A DNA stretch of 64,000 bases from Allacma fusca (GCA_947179485.1 OX359246.1:19778001-19842000); one strand, 5' to 3'; shown: positions 46,190-58,626, numbered from the stretch's first letter. The notes: generated by a model not told the origin, from the letters alone. A program made the numbers and translations.

Positions 46190-46910
46190 TCTGTTGTTAA
46201 AGTACGCTTCCAATTGTGCATCATTATTTGAAAATTTATTTGCAGTTTTTTTTTGAGAATTTTTTAAAATGAAGAAAATAGCAACATTTTTGTCAGTTTC
46301 GGTCATAATCGATGTTCACAATAAATTATCCATTTCGTGGTAAATTTTGCCAAAGATACTTACTCATGAAAGTCATTTGAATGGTGTAATTATTGATATT
46401 GTTAGAATACACTACAAGCAAAAGGTTGGTAAATGTCCCCTCGCTTTCAACGTTTCGATCAGTAAAATTACACAGTGAAACTGTAATCTGTTTACCAAGC
46501 TTGTTGTGAATTGTGAAATATACCGGTATTTTTCACAAAACCTGCCATAATAACCACTTGAAATATGGCCGGGAAATTCGGCTATGTTTGCGATAATATC
46601 GTCTCGCCATATCTCCATTGTCAGCATCCGGTTCCGTAGCATTGGTTCAGTAAAAACAATTTTAGAACGAAAATGGAAACCAAGACAAAAATCGAGTCTT
46701 GCGGTAGTAAAATCAAGTAGATTTGAAAATGATTTTTAAACTCAATGACTTTGTACTGCGTAGTACAAGGCAAGTGTACCATAATGACTTTACAATAGTT
46801 TATTCGTCCCTTTGTATAAATCCAAACTGGTCTACTATAATATAAGAAGAACCAAACTGTTTGTAACACATTAATTCGGGGAAAATACACCAGGATTATA
46901 TTATACGACA
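46190..46910. repeat. Orphan IR flank sequence
   Basis: 46190-46340 aligns with the 5' flanks of IRs (CTTCCAATTGTGC..., TTTCGTGGTAAA). 46380-46620 aligns with 40740-40990. 46865-46908 aligns with the 3' flank shared by the IRs at 41339 and 48328 (AATTCGGGGAAAATACACCA-like). No IR coding sequence lies in between, so this is the outline of a deleted IR unit. Confidence 0.55.
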
Positions 46911-48215
46911 TGCCTGCCTATATATGTGAGAAATTTTAAAGTTTTCAACATAAATTGCAATGCACAATAAAAGAAAACAACGACTGAGCATGACAGAATA
47001 TTGCAATACTGTTTACAGGTATGGCATTTCATAGACCGATTTAAGTGCAAGTGCTGTACAATTGTCACTAAGTGACAACTGTTGCTGTCAAATTCTAAAT
47101 TGGTAAAACATTTATTCAGAGATATTGAGTAAATCATTGTACAAGAGGTAAAAAGGTATTCGTACATACGTGCTATGTTTGTGTACAGCCTGCAGATCAT
47201 TTTGCCACTTCGGGATGGATATACATTTTATGACACAATAGTGAGCATATAGAAGTAGTTTTTCAATAGCAAAATATGAATTGACTGCTTTAAATGATCA
47301 ATTATTTATCCTTACATTTCCTCTTTCTCGTTTGATGCGAAATAAAAATTGAATTCGCCACAAAAACATCATTATGAAAAGCTAAACTTGTTCAAATTAT
47401 GTACGCTTTGATCAATAAATATTCGACTGGAAAAATTTTCCAAGGGCAGATTCGAAAATAGAATGTAAAGACATTTGTAAACTGAAATAAGCAGTCTTTT
47501 AATACCGTGACGAATTAACGTCGGAAAAATAAGCCTTTATAGTTTCTGCAAATCAGTAGTATTTAAGACGACATTGAATTGCGTTCAGTACACTAATTAT
47601 TAAAACACTAGTATCCCATCGTTCCATGGCATTCAAGAAGTTTCTGTCATATAGGCCTTTTTACACGGACTTTGCAATTCGACGATTTCAAGTGAAAAGT
47701 CACAAATTCTTACTTCTAATGATCATCAAATCTTCGCTTTAAGTTTACAGTTGTCACACTAAAATCAAGTTACAATGATCACTGTCAGGGAAACACGTTT
47801 GAGGTTGAAGGGAAATTGCTTTATATTTACAGTTATAATATTTCATAAACCGATGTTAATGCAAGTGACGTACAATTGTCACTAATGTGAAATAACTACG
47901 GTTGTCAAATTGTAATTGCAATTTTTAAGGAACATTTTCTTCGAGAAAGTGAGTGTACATTCCATACGACAACACTATACTATGTACTGAACTGAGTATA
48001 TCTGTAGTAATCTTCTATTTCATCACTTCAAATGAACAGATTAAAATTCTATTAAGTTAATGGTTTATACTGAAGTTTATTTCGTACTATCTTTCTTCCA
48101 TGCGTCAGTATTTCCTACTTTTAATAATAATTTACTATCTGATTTCGAACCGACTTTGTTACGTGAATCCTCAGCAAATAGGTATATATCTATTTTGGAT
48201 GCTTATAGAATTCAT
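46911..48215. repeat. Unclassified repeat, copies 2a and 2b (YDRNFL repeat)
   Basis: About 1.5 repeat units in tandem. 46960-47190 and 47790-47960 share a CCGAT..AA(T)GCAAGTG..TACAATTGTCACTAA segment about 835 bases apart. 47190-48215 aligns with 51190-52275. The minus-strand reading GLYDRNFLNAMERWD at about 47663-47600 is preserved to a stop at 47554. No transposase or terminal structure is recognised. Confidence 0.6.
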
Positions 48216-48327
48216 ATATTTATTTAGTACAACTATATACATAGGTTTTCAATTAAATTATTAGAACAAATTTTATACCACACTATACTAATTTTATATC
48301 ACATGAATTCGAGAAAATATACCAAGA

Positions 48328-50523
48328 CTATATTACACTGCAACAATAAACAGCAATTTTACCAACACACATAGCAAATACCTCTAAAACCAACATACAA
48401 GCACTCAACAGCAGTCCTGCAGCAAGTACATAAAAAACAATAGCTACATCTGATGAATCAAACGACAAAATTTGGAATTCCTCAGTAATTCCCTCACTGA
48501 ACATGGTCATTTGCTGGGCAGTGCGCAGAGATAACCTGAATCTCTTGTCCCATTTTATCCACAGTCCATAAATTCCTGAAGAAACTAAAGCTTTGAGCCG
48601 TTCTAAAGGTGCATTTCGAATGTAATCATTTCTTTTCTCAACAAACACGTATTGCTACGGTGTTGTAAGTGCAGTATCACGAATACGCCAATTATGATGA
48701 AATCGGACTTTAGTGTCGGTTTTCAAAGCTGCTGTAATGCTCCAGTAGTAGAGAAAATCATTTTCTAATACCACAAGTGCTGTCCGAGGTTTTGTCAATT
48801 CTTCAATAACAAAGTTATTGAAATAATTCTCGTCGACGCAGTAAACGTTTGGAGCAACTTTGTTGGAAAACTTATCGATTAGGCTTGAAACATTTGTCAC
48901 TGCCATAGAATTAAAAACATGACCTAAGAGTTTGTAGAAGAGTACATCACAGGAGGGATTCCTTTAATTATCTTCATTCAACCAGTTAAAGAGTAAACTC
49001 TTTGGATCATTGGTTTCTCCCCAACATGTGCCATTATCTGTGTTTGGAATTCTGCACTCATTCATCGTAAATATTCGAAAATCTTCCAGTTCCACCAAAT
49101 ACTTCCATTTGGTTTCATACGGATACGAAATTGTGTAAACGGATTTGACAACTCCTTTGTAGGAATTACTTAGGACTATACAGGCAAGCAGCCAAATGGC
49201 GGATATCGATGTACAGTACCTTACAAACTCTTTGTATTGTCTCGCTGCTTTATGCTCCACACGTATTTCTTTATCACATTGGTCTAAAAATGCATTCATT
49301 AACCAGAATGCAGTATTAATGGCAGCTTGAATGGCTTTGTCTTTGTAAATCAAGGACGCAATAGTAACAGTCAGGGTTACAAGTACAACTGAAACAACCA
49401 ATGCTATCCAAATTTGAATTCGAAATGGTTTGGTTAAAAGGAACGACTCATGTACACTTTTTACAGAGTCCGAAGTTATAAATTTGTATGATTCCATGTA
49501 CGTATCAGTTGTAAAGATAGCGTACGAGATCCCACTCTTTACGTCCAAATCCACCTGGAGATATGAATATGTGCTGCTAATTATTCCTTGGTCTCTATTC
49601 ACATACTCCTGGTCCTCACAGAGCAGCGGAAAATTCCAGCTGGAATTATTTAGGCTTTTCTGTAAGAAATTAAAAATCCCTTGATGAGCATTAACTGGTA
49701 GCTCACCTTTAATAGGATAAGCGTCCCATGAATTTTCTTTGAAGTTTCCATTGACATTGGGAGTTTCCAAGTAATTGTCTTCCTGAATATTCCAATAAAC
49801 TGATCTTCCATTTTGACTTGAAAATTTTATGCTTGAAATCATGGCTTGTAAAGCGTAACGGACGTCAGTTCCATTGTTATGCTGATTGTTGTGCCATTCT
49901 AGAATATTTGTGATGTACAGACTGCAAATATGCGCCCATTTTGAGAATTTTCATCTAACTTGTTTGCTGACGGTTATTTTCTCCATTCCAGAGTTTCTAG
50001 CATTTTCATGGACAATTTTAAAAATAAAAGTTGGTAAAGCGTTTAGGGTATCCGATGTGTTGACCGTTATTATGGCCCTGTGCCAATTATCAGAAATCAA
50101 CAAATTAATTACATTTTCCAGTAACTTCAATCGGTAGATACTAAAATATTCTTCGTCCAAACCAACCAATTGCTCCTTTTTTAACACAAGTATCACGTTG
50201 AGTTGACATGTAGTCCAAATGAATTTTTCAGAACTGGTAGAAATGTTTACCAAAAATGGCTTTTCCAGAAATGTATTAATTTGTATTGGTATCATAAATG
50301 TGGCAGCTTGGGGATATATTGCAAATGATGTGAATTCAAGAAAGTTGAGGAAGCAATGCGAGAAGCCAGTAATTTGTGTTGGAATATTCAGGTAATTATC
50401 ATCAAAGGTGTGTGCTGGGTTCTTGTTGGTGTAAGCTGTACTCTGGTAACTCGAAATTTCAAATGAATTTACAACCGTCACACAACAACTTGAAATTATA
50501 CAGAGTACGTTAGTGAATAACAT
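48328..50523 (-). pseudogene. Ionotropic receptor, full length with three in-frame stops; mosaic
   Basis: All segments from 50523 to 48328 are in one frame (732 codons), interrupted only by TGA at 49951-49953, TAA at 48964-48966 and TAG at 48655-48657. A signal-like N-terminus, helix 1, pore region (WLMNAFLDQCDKE), helix 2 and helix 3 (VAIVFYVLAAGLLLS) are present. The N-terminal domain is unlike either neighbour, 49206-49728 is a near-perfect copy of 34405-34927, and 48328-49205 is nearly identical to 41339-42214. Three stops argue against simple stop-codon readthrough, though frame preservation over 732 codons is notable. Confidence 0.88.
49206..49728. repeat. Gene-conversion tract, partner B
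   Basis: Matches 34405-34927 with one mismatch in 523 bp. At 49205 and below, the sequence switches to the type of 41339-43532 (GGATAT before the switch, CGATGTACAGTACC after). At 49729 it switches to a third, diverged type. The tract covers helix 1, the pore and the preceding lobe. Confidence 0.88.
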
Positions 50524-50799
50524 TGTCAGGTCCTATCTTTGAGCTAAAAAATGAAGTTGATTAAATATTATTTAGCTGTATAAATTAAGGTAAGGTACAG
50601 AAACTGAACGGAGTTGTAAAGAAACTGGATTCTGAAATAAACCTGTGGAAAATAATAATATATAAATAATAAAGATTCTAGGATTTCCGCTTATCAGTAT
50701 TTATAGCTTTTTGAGACTCTAGTAGATACATAATTATGCATATCTATATATTACCAGAAACACCTTAATTTAAACTCTTGTAACTTTGGTAACATTCTT
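50524..50799. other. 5' flank of the IR pseudogene
   Basis: No distinct signal beyond AT-rich sequence. Confidence 0.35.
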
Positions 50800-52275
50800 A
50801 ATCCGTACACACATCGAAATATTTAAAACCACCTTAATTTAACTTCTTTTATTGTGACTGGCAGATATTGTAGGTTTGACGTCCATAATTTACGTTTCCG
50901 AGCTGAGAAATTTCGTATTAGTTGTTTGGAATGTAGAATAAATGTTGAATGGGAATTAAGATAACAATTTCGAAAACTCCTGCTTCCCGTAGCATTCAGA
51001 AAGTTTCTGTCATCCGGCATTTTTTCGTAGACAATAAATCGACATTTACAAGTGAAAAGTGAGAAATCTTTAACTTGTCAACTTAAATTACAACGCCCAA
51101 TAACAGAAAACAACAATTGAGAATGGCAGCATATTGCAGTACAGTGTGTTTACAGGTATTGCATTTCATTGACAGATTTAAGTGTAATTGTTTTTGTACA
51201 GCCTGCAGACCATTTTGCCTCTTCAGCAACACTATACATTTTAGGACACAATGGTGAGTATACTGTAGTCGTTATTGAATAGTAAAATATGAATTCATTC
51301 CTTACAACGATTAATTATTTATCCTTGCATTTCATCTTGCTCGTTTACTTCAAAATAAAATAATAATATTGAATGTATGAATAAAAATTGCAATCGCCAC
51401 AAAAACATCATTATGAAGAGCGAAACTTATTCCAAATATGTACATTTTGATCAATAATATTAAACTGGTAAAATTGTCAAATTGCAGATTTGAACCTACA
51501 CTGAAAAGGAACTTGTAAAGCGAAATAAGCTAACACATAGTCTTGCAATACCGTGACAAATTGTCGTCTAAAAAATAAGGCTCGAGTTTCTGTAGATCAG
51601 TAGCATTTTTAAGACAGGATTGAATTGCATTCAGTACACTAATTGTTAAAATACTTTTATCCCATGGTTCCATGGCATTCAGGAAGTTTCTGTCGTATAG
51701 GCCTTTTTTCACGGGCTTTACAATTCGACGATTTCAAGTTAAAAGTCACAAATTCTCACTACAAGTAATCATTAAGACTTCCCTTTAAGTTTACAGTTGC
51801 CATTCTAAAATCAAGTTACAATGGTCACTGTCAGAAAAACACGTTTGAGGTTGAAAGGACATTTCTTGTATAATAAAATTACAGCTAGGTATATCTAATT
51901 ACTATTTGACAAACCGATGTAAGTGCAAGTGATATAGAATTGACTCTAATATGAAATAACTACGGCTGTTAAATTGTAAGTGCAATTTTTAAGGAGCATG
52001 TATTTAGAAAAGTGAGTATATACATGGCATACGACAACACTATATACTGAGTATATCTGTATTTATCTTCTGTTTCATGACCTCAAATGAAATGATTGAA
52101 ATTATATTAATTTAATGGTTTAAACTGAAATTAATATCATACTATCTTTCTTCCATGCACCAGTATTTTCTAGTTTTAATAATAACTTACTGTCTCATTT
52201 TAAACTGAACTTTTTAACATGAATCCTCAGCAACTAGATATGTCTGGCTTGGATACCTAAAAAATTCATTTTCCA
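50800..52275. repeat. Unclassified repeat, copies 3a and 3b (YDRNFL repeat)
   Basis: A partial unit (50800-51190) followed by a full one (51190-52275), spaced about 745 bases. The minus strand 51712-51530 reads a 60-codon frame GLYDRNFLNAMEPWDKS...; the partial unit reads DDRNFLNATGS at about 51010-50978. The full unit aligns with 47190-48215 and with 641-1478. Some LINE-like or satellite origin is possible; none is shown. Confidence 0.6.
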
Positions 52276-53408
52276 AGTAACGTTCAACCACCATTATAAT
52301 TTATAAGGCTTACTTACATTTGTATGTTTTTTTTTATTAAAAAAGCAGCATGGATTTATTCAGTTAAATTATATCAGGTCATAATATTTGCACTAATTAT
52401 TATCTCCGTAATTCTTTACACATTAGCTTCAGTTTTGAGCATTCACAACCAACAGCTTCCGAATCGGATTACAGGATTTATAGCCCCAGCTTATGTACAC
52501 TGGTCTGCAGTCATTTATATGCAAATCACATATGCCAAGTTTAATGGAATTTGTCCCTTGGAAGAACATCGAAAAGAAAATGCAATGCTTTGTAAATGGA
52601 GGTTAGGTTACGCTGAACCCGTTAACCTTAAAAATTTGCTTATAGTTTCCCTAAGCTGACATTGAAAGTACCTTTGAATTTCATGACTGCCAAAATAATA
52701 TTTTAATTAATCTATAAAGCAAATGACAGTATTTTGCATGAAAATATTATTTACGAATGTATGTACATTATTTTCAAATTACCTAACGATTGTGAAGCTA
52801 CATATGAAAAAGTCATGCACCCTGCATGTTCATAAATAACAATCATCACAACGACTCTTATAATCTGGAAATGTACCGCGAAGAAAGTGTACCTAAATAT
52901 TGGCATTATTTTCGCTGACGGACAAGGAGGAAATTGTTGTCCTTAGACTCTACCCAAATATCCAATTAAGATTTAGATGCCATATTTTGACGCTACACTC
53001 CATGTTAGAGTCTTTTGTTTGCGTCAACACTTCTAAAATAATTATTACCAACCGCGTAATGACTTTCTTACTGACCATGCAAAAACATACATAGATTGCT
53101 ATTGTTTTCCTTCTGGGTGACACCTTACTTGGGAATTCAATTAAGGGAAATTCTTTATTCATACGGAGCGAATAGTGCAATCCGCTGTAACAACTTATGT
53201 CTTAGAATGACATTTGTTTTCTAACAATAGAAGTTGGAAAGCTGATGACAACATAAAGCTACCATGTCAATATTAATACCTTATAAGAAAAAGGGACTGG
53301 ATTATTAAATTAGTTTCGACTACTGGTTCGCTCAAAGACAACGAAACACTCCCTCAAAGGAATTACATTTCTTACACTTAGGATTTTTGGATACTTACTC
53401 CTGAAAAA
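52276..53408. other. Upstream region of the first plus-strand receptor
   Basis: 52324-52659 reads 111 codons with two hydrophobic stretches (VIIFALIIISVILYTLASVL first), which could be a membrane-protein exon, but no splice partner or relative is seen. About 53085-53345 aligns with 55705-55967 before the second receptor, so the promoter region was duplicated with the gene. Confidence 0.4.
53085..53345 (+). promoter_or_regulatory. Duplicated receptor upstream region, copy 1
   Basis: Shares with 55705-55967 the order of segments ATTGTTATTGTTT-like, TGGGAATYCAATYAA, GATATCTTATAA-like, GGACTGGAYTRTTAAATTAG and TCAACGAA-like, ending 60-75 bases before the ATG. This retention between paralogues is suggestive of promoter function; no element has been identified within it. 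Confidence 0.45.
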
Positions 53409-54752
53409 ATGCTCCCTGCTCCTGCATTTGAGTACTACAAAAAAATTATTCTCTTTGCAAGCTCCCTCCATCTGTTCCCTTATTCCTGGAAATGGGATAA
53501 GAAAACCCAGAAGTTTTTGACAAAAAAGACAACTGCATCACAAGCTAAGTACTGGACACAAACACTCGTGATGCTGTCGTACCAGCTTGTCCTCGTATGT
53601 CGATCTTGGAGTCTGGGCTTTGACAAAACAATCCCTTTAGCTAAAAAATTTGGAGTTCAGAACCTTATTTTCACATTCATTGGCATGAATTACAACTTGC
53701 TCAATACGCTTGTCAACAGCGAGACTTTCCCGTTGCTGATAAACAGCTTCGTAAATGTAACCCGGAATTTTGAAGGAGATTGTAAGAAAAATTCCAATTA
53801 TTCTAATTAAAAAAATAATTAATTTAAGAATAATTAATTTAATACGTGCGGTCATTCCAGGTGGGAAAGTAACAGCTAAGAAAAATGGGAAAGAAAAGGA
53901 GAGCGTGAGTCGATCCATATCGTTTGTAGTTATACCTGGAATTCTGTTTGCAGTAGCAAATGTCCTAGCTGTATTTAGACGTCCTGACTCACCCTTGCTC
54001 CTAACATCATTAGCGTCTGAGCCCCGAAAGCTTCCTTTAGTCGTCCGCATTTTATACCTCATCTTTCATAGCTATTTACAATGCCTGCAGTACACAATGC
54101 CCGTATTTCATCTTGTGACGGTGATTTGCTACGTGGAAGCCGTTCAACCAATGATACATGACTTAAGGTAGTGATGACACATTAATCAAATTTTTTTAAA
54201 TTAATAAATTGTAAAATATAGCCCATAACATGATCTCAGAAAATAATTAATTAATATTTAATCATATTTGAACCCACAGCCTCAACGATGCGGTCAAAGA
54301 GCGTCGGTACTCACAAAATAAAAACGTCTTTGAACAAGAGGATATTTATCATTTTTATCATGAGTTGAGCATCTTGCAACAAATTTTCAACGCCAGTTAC
54401 AGCTACTGGGCCTTGGGAGCCCAGACATTCCTGACAGTGTTCTGTATCGCCAATATTTTCCAAGCTGGGGCATTGCAAAACCCGCGGGGCCTCCTCAATG
54501 CTATGTTTCAAATGTTCCTGATAAAGTTGATTTTCAAGCATCTGGCACAAATTTATGAGTCCTCAGCCCCAACTTTGGAATCTTGGAGGGAGACCAAGGG
54601 CTCGGTCTGGTTTCAGAAATATCTTAGAGCCTGCAAGCCACTCCGGGTTGTAGTGGGTTCATTTTATTATGCTGATAACACTGATTCTTACGATGATTTC
54701 CGTTATTTCAGCAAATGCAGCAAGCATGATTGTAGCTTATAAGGGAGCTTGA
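53409..54752 (+). pseudogene. Tandem 7TM chemoreceptor 1, frameshift in last exon
   Basis: Exons 53409-53781 (373 nt), 53861-54167 (307 nt) and 54280-54752 (473 nt); phases 1 and 2; introns of 79 and 112 bases. It opens MLPAPAFEYYKKIILFASS and shares HLFPYSWKWD, the RRPDSPLLLTSLASEPRKL loop and the TFLTVFCIANIFQAGAL helix with its three tandem sisters. Exon 3 is 2 nt shorter than theirs. The deletion, near 54673-54680 after FYYAD, throws helix 7 out of frame and gives an early stop at 54740. The correct frame stays open to a TGA at 54750-54752. Either a very recent pseudogene, a variant C-terminus or an assembly error. Confidence 0.82.
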
Positions 54753-56042
54753 GTCAACTTTTAAGATTTTAAAAGGATTTTTACATCAAAATGCAAACAA
54801 AAATGTTCTAATGGTGTGTTTCCTTAGCTTCATTTAGTGTTTAATGCAATATTACTTGTTAATATACATACATAGGTGACCCTATTTGTAACAAATAATG
54901 ACAAATAAACTTGCGATACTCATAATGAACTTTGCAATTTACCACTATTTTTAAATTATCCAGATACATACTTATTTGACGTGCAGCATTAGTAATTACT
55001 TATACAATCATTTTCTCTATAGGAGATAAAAGCTTTTCCATGCATTGCCATTTAGCACAACGTACTCAAAAATATAAGATGTCCGTGTGTAATTAGATAC
55101 AAATAACATATAATGTAACATTAAACAGACACAAATACTTGCATAATACTTGCTCTTGCTTGTGAGTAGCTTTCAGAACTGAGCATATTCTGCTTACGCA
55201 ATTATTTGATTGTACAAATGAAATATAAGGAGCTGGTGAGGAAAGAAATCTAATCTAAGTTTCATAAAAATTCGAAGTTCCGGACCATTTTTATAATATA
55301 CAATATTCATTTTAATATTAGGATTTCTATGCGATTACAGCATCATTAGACAAATGCCTGGTCAATTTCGTGTATAATTGTAAAAATACGCTTGGAGACT
55401 ACTCAGGTGATTGTGTCCAATTTTTGAAGCTATTGTTGACATTTATGAGTAATTAAATCGGACTCCTCAGCTTACGTCAACTTTCAAACGATTGCCATTT
55501 TTAATTATATAGAAAGATATACGGAAATTTAGCTTGCCCTCAGTTCCACTGAAACACGTCCTTTGTAACAAATTTCATAGCCCTTGTCAAATATTCCATT
55601 AGGATTTAGACTTAACGCCTTATACAATACTCGATGTTTCCTTTTGCTTGCTGGCAAAGCTTCCATAATTAACTTTAGCGTGATGTTTTTCTTACTTAAG
55701 GTGAAAACTCAGGATTGTTATTGTTTGGGGGTGATACATTACATGGGAATCCAATCAACAGAAATTCAATATTTATAGGAGGGAAATAAAGTGGAATCTC
55801 CTGTACCAAACGAGAATACGTAACATATTGACATTATTTTTCTGAAATAAGAAGAAAGCTGACGTCAACACGACGAAGTCACCCCGTCGATAAACTGATA
55901 TCTTATAATTGGAATAAAGACTGGACTGTTAAATTAGTATCGGCTGGTTCACTCAGGGTCAACGAAGTAATTGTAATCGCCCGAATTATTTCTTTACCTG
56001 AGACTAGCATTCCTTCCTATGCTGTAAACTTGATAAAGCAAA
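54753..56042. other. Intergenic spacer between receptors 1 and 2
   Basis: AT-rich, no coding region. It contains the duplicated upstream region at 55705-55967. Confidence 0.4.
55705..55967 (+). promoter_or_regulatory. Duplicated receptor upstream region, copy 2
   Basis: Partner of 53085-53345, upstream of the ATG at 56043. Confidence 0.45.
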
Positions 56043-57419
56043 ATGCTTCCTGCCCCTGCATTTGAATATTACAAAAAAATTATACTCTTTGCAAGCTACC
56101 TCCATCTTTTCCCGTATTGTTGGAAATGGGACCAGAAGCAGAGAAAATTTGTAATTGTAAAAACATTACGGTCCCAAATTCTCTACTGGACTCAACTAGG
56201 ACTTTTGCTACTATACCAACTTTTTATAGCCAGCAGATCTTGGAAATTGGGGTTTGATTCTAGCATCCCTCTGAAGAAAAAATTTGCAGTTCAATACATG
56301 ATATTCACGTTTATTGGCATGGATTTCAATATACTGAATACATATGTGAACAGTGAGAAATTCCCGTTGTTGATCAACAGCTTTGTAGAAATTACGGAGA
56401 GGTTTGGGACAACATGTACGTTCTGTGTATACTTTCATTTATTTAAATACGTTTTTAAAAATTTTAATCCCATTTTTGTAACTCTTTTTCAATAAAAATA
56501 TTTTCAAAAAAAAGGATTTTAAATTGGTTTTAAATTAAATTTTTACAGATGGAAAACCAACATCTGGCGGAAAAGGAAAGGAAAAAGATAAAGTCAGCCG
56601 CTCAATATCCCTAATGGTAATACCATGCTTGTTGCTAGTTGTGGCAAATATTTTGGGAGCACTCCGCCGCCCGGAATCGCCATTACTTTTGACATCTTTG
56701 GCCGCCGAACCCCGCAAGCTACCATTGGCAATCAGGCTGGCTTATGCTGGTTTTCATGGTTACTTGCAATGCTTGCAGTACACAATGCCGGAATTTAATC
56801 TTCTCACGGTTATCTGCTACGTGGACGCACTTTTGCCTATGATCAAGCGCCTGTGGTAATGCATTTCCCAGAATTTTTGCCAGTTACGGTTATAATACTA
56901 TACAGACGGATTTTGCTTGCAAATTGTAATTTTTTTCCCCATAGCTTCAAAACAAGCCAACAGAAATGCCCTCCGGAGAGCCCTGCCAAAACTTTCAGCG
57001 AAAATGAAATTTATCATTTTTACCATGAGCTGAGCACATTACAAATTATCTTCAACGCCTGCTACAGCTACTGGGCCCTTGGAACACAAACATTTCTGAC
57101 AGTGTTTTGTATCTCAAATATTTTCCAAGCTGGAGCATTGAACAATATCAGGGGTATCTTGGCTGGGCTATTTCAAGTGGTTTTGATCCAAGTGATCTTC
57201 AAACATATGGCTACAATTTATGAGTCTTCAGCGCTGACGCTCCAATCCTGGATGGAAACATCAGGGACGTTGTTCTTTAAGAAATTTACTCGAGCTTGCA
57301 AGCCCTTCCGGGTTGTCGTTGGCTCCTTTTATTTTGCTGATTATACTCTCATCCTGACAATGTTTTCTATTATTTCTACTAATTCTGCAAGTTTTATTGT
57401 TGCTTACAAAGATGCCTAA
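56043..57419 (+). CDS. Tandem 7TM chemoreceptor 2 (gustatory-receptor-like), intact
   Basis: Exons 56043-56415 (373 nt), 56549-56855 (307 nt) and 56945-57419 (475 nt, TAA included), 384 residues, introns of 133 and 89 bases, donors GTACGT and GTAATG. About seven hydrophobic helices: two in exon 1, two in exon 2 and three in exon 3 (YSYWALGTQTFLTVFCISN, LAGLFQVVLIQVIF, LILTMFSIISTNSASFIV). The C-terminus ends AYKDA directly after helix 7. The N-terminal signature HLFPYCWKWD and C-terminal VVVGSFYFADY are shared with the sisters. Predicted ligand-gated channel of chemosensory cells; ligand unknown. The start ATG is fixed by the four-way alignment. Confidence 0.85.
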
Positions 57420-58626
57420 TGGGTTAATCTCTAAGTCAGGGGATGACATGATTTTTACAGTAGCATAATTTGAATACTGCTTGCATCCACTTTTATTTTA
57501 AAAAGTGGCAGTACACAATTAAATGCTTTTGCTGTCACAACAATACAATTATGAATGTAATATTTTAGCATAAGATATGTACGAAATAAAATCCCAATTG
57601 TGTTTGTCAAATTATTTCACAATTTTTAAATGTTCATTTTTGCCCTTTCAATTGGGAACAGTCACAAGTAAAGGCTAAGACGGCGAAGCAAGTTGTTCCT
57701 GGACGGCGTATTTTATTTAATATGCGATTTTAAAATTTTTAAATCTGTATTAATTATTGTCCTATTTACAAAAAAATTTAAATAACGGTTTATTAAAATG
57801 CCGGCCCTATTTTCAATACTGGGAATTATAAGCGCATGTTTACGTTAGCACCTATATTTTAGCAAATACCACATTTAAAAACAATTAACAAATTATGAAT
57901 TTATAATAATTAAATATAAAATAGGAATTATTCATTTACAGTGTGCGTGCTCTTGCATTTGAGAAACTTTTAAATCCCAATATTTACTGCTTGCATATTA
58001 TATAAATGATTATGTACGTAATCGGAATGGAGGGAACTAGTCCTCCTGTTGATATTACCTTAATAATTACGTGCTTTTATGCAAGAAGTAAAATCTATTT
58101 TTGTTCCGACGCTGCTGGCGATATTTTACATTCTGCTGTGAAGATTCCTATCGTAGAAAAATAACAATATAGATCATGTAGTCAATATACATATAACTTT
58201 CGTAGGTCCAGTTGCTTATTATTACCCAAGCTTTTATAATTAATTACGTTATTACGTAAATAATCTTATGACGAGCGTACCATAACCTTTAGGTTGTGTT
58301 TATACCCTCATTCTCACACAGTTGTCTTACATGGAATCTCGATTAATACGAATGTAATATTTAATGGAACATGATGAGCTCGACGGGATATGAAGAGCTG
58401 CACAATTAACCCAGGTTAGGGAAAACGCTTCTAAGTGAAACAAAAACAAAAGCAATAACAGCACTGAATGTCAATTTTGATTAACTTAATTGGATGGATG
58501 CCAAAGAGTGAATTTAGTATTAACTGTCAAAGACCCTGTCTCTTATTGAATCTGCACTTCTCGCTTAATTCAAGCTTCCTTCAAAAATCTGTCAGAATTT
58601 TCCTTCAAATAACAAACACTCAAAAC
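57420..58626. other. Intergenic spacer between receptors 2 and 3
   Basis: No gene seen. An in-frame ATG at 58468 could extend receptor 3 by 53 residues, but the sisters start at the equivalent of 58627. Confidence 0.4.

Noticed and set aside
58468..58626. Upstream in-frame ATG extending tandem receptor 3 by 53 residues
   Set aside because: The three sister genes start at the equivalent of 58627 with MLP(T/A)(S/P)AF, and the extension has no counterpart in them.
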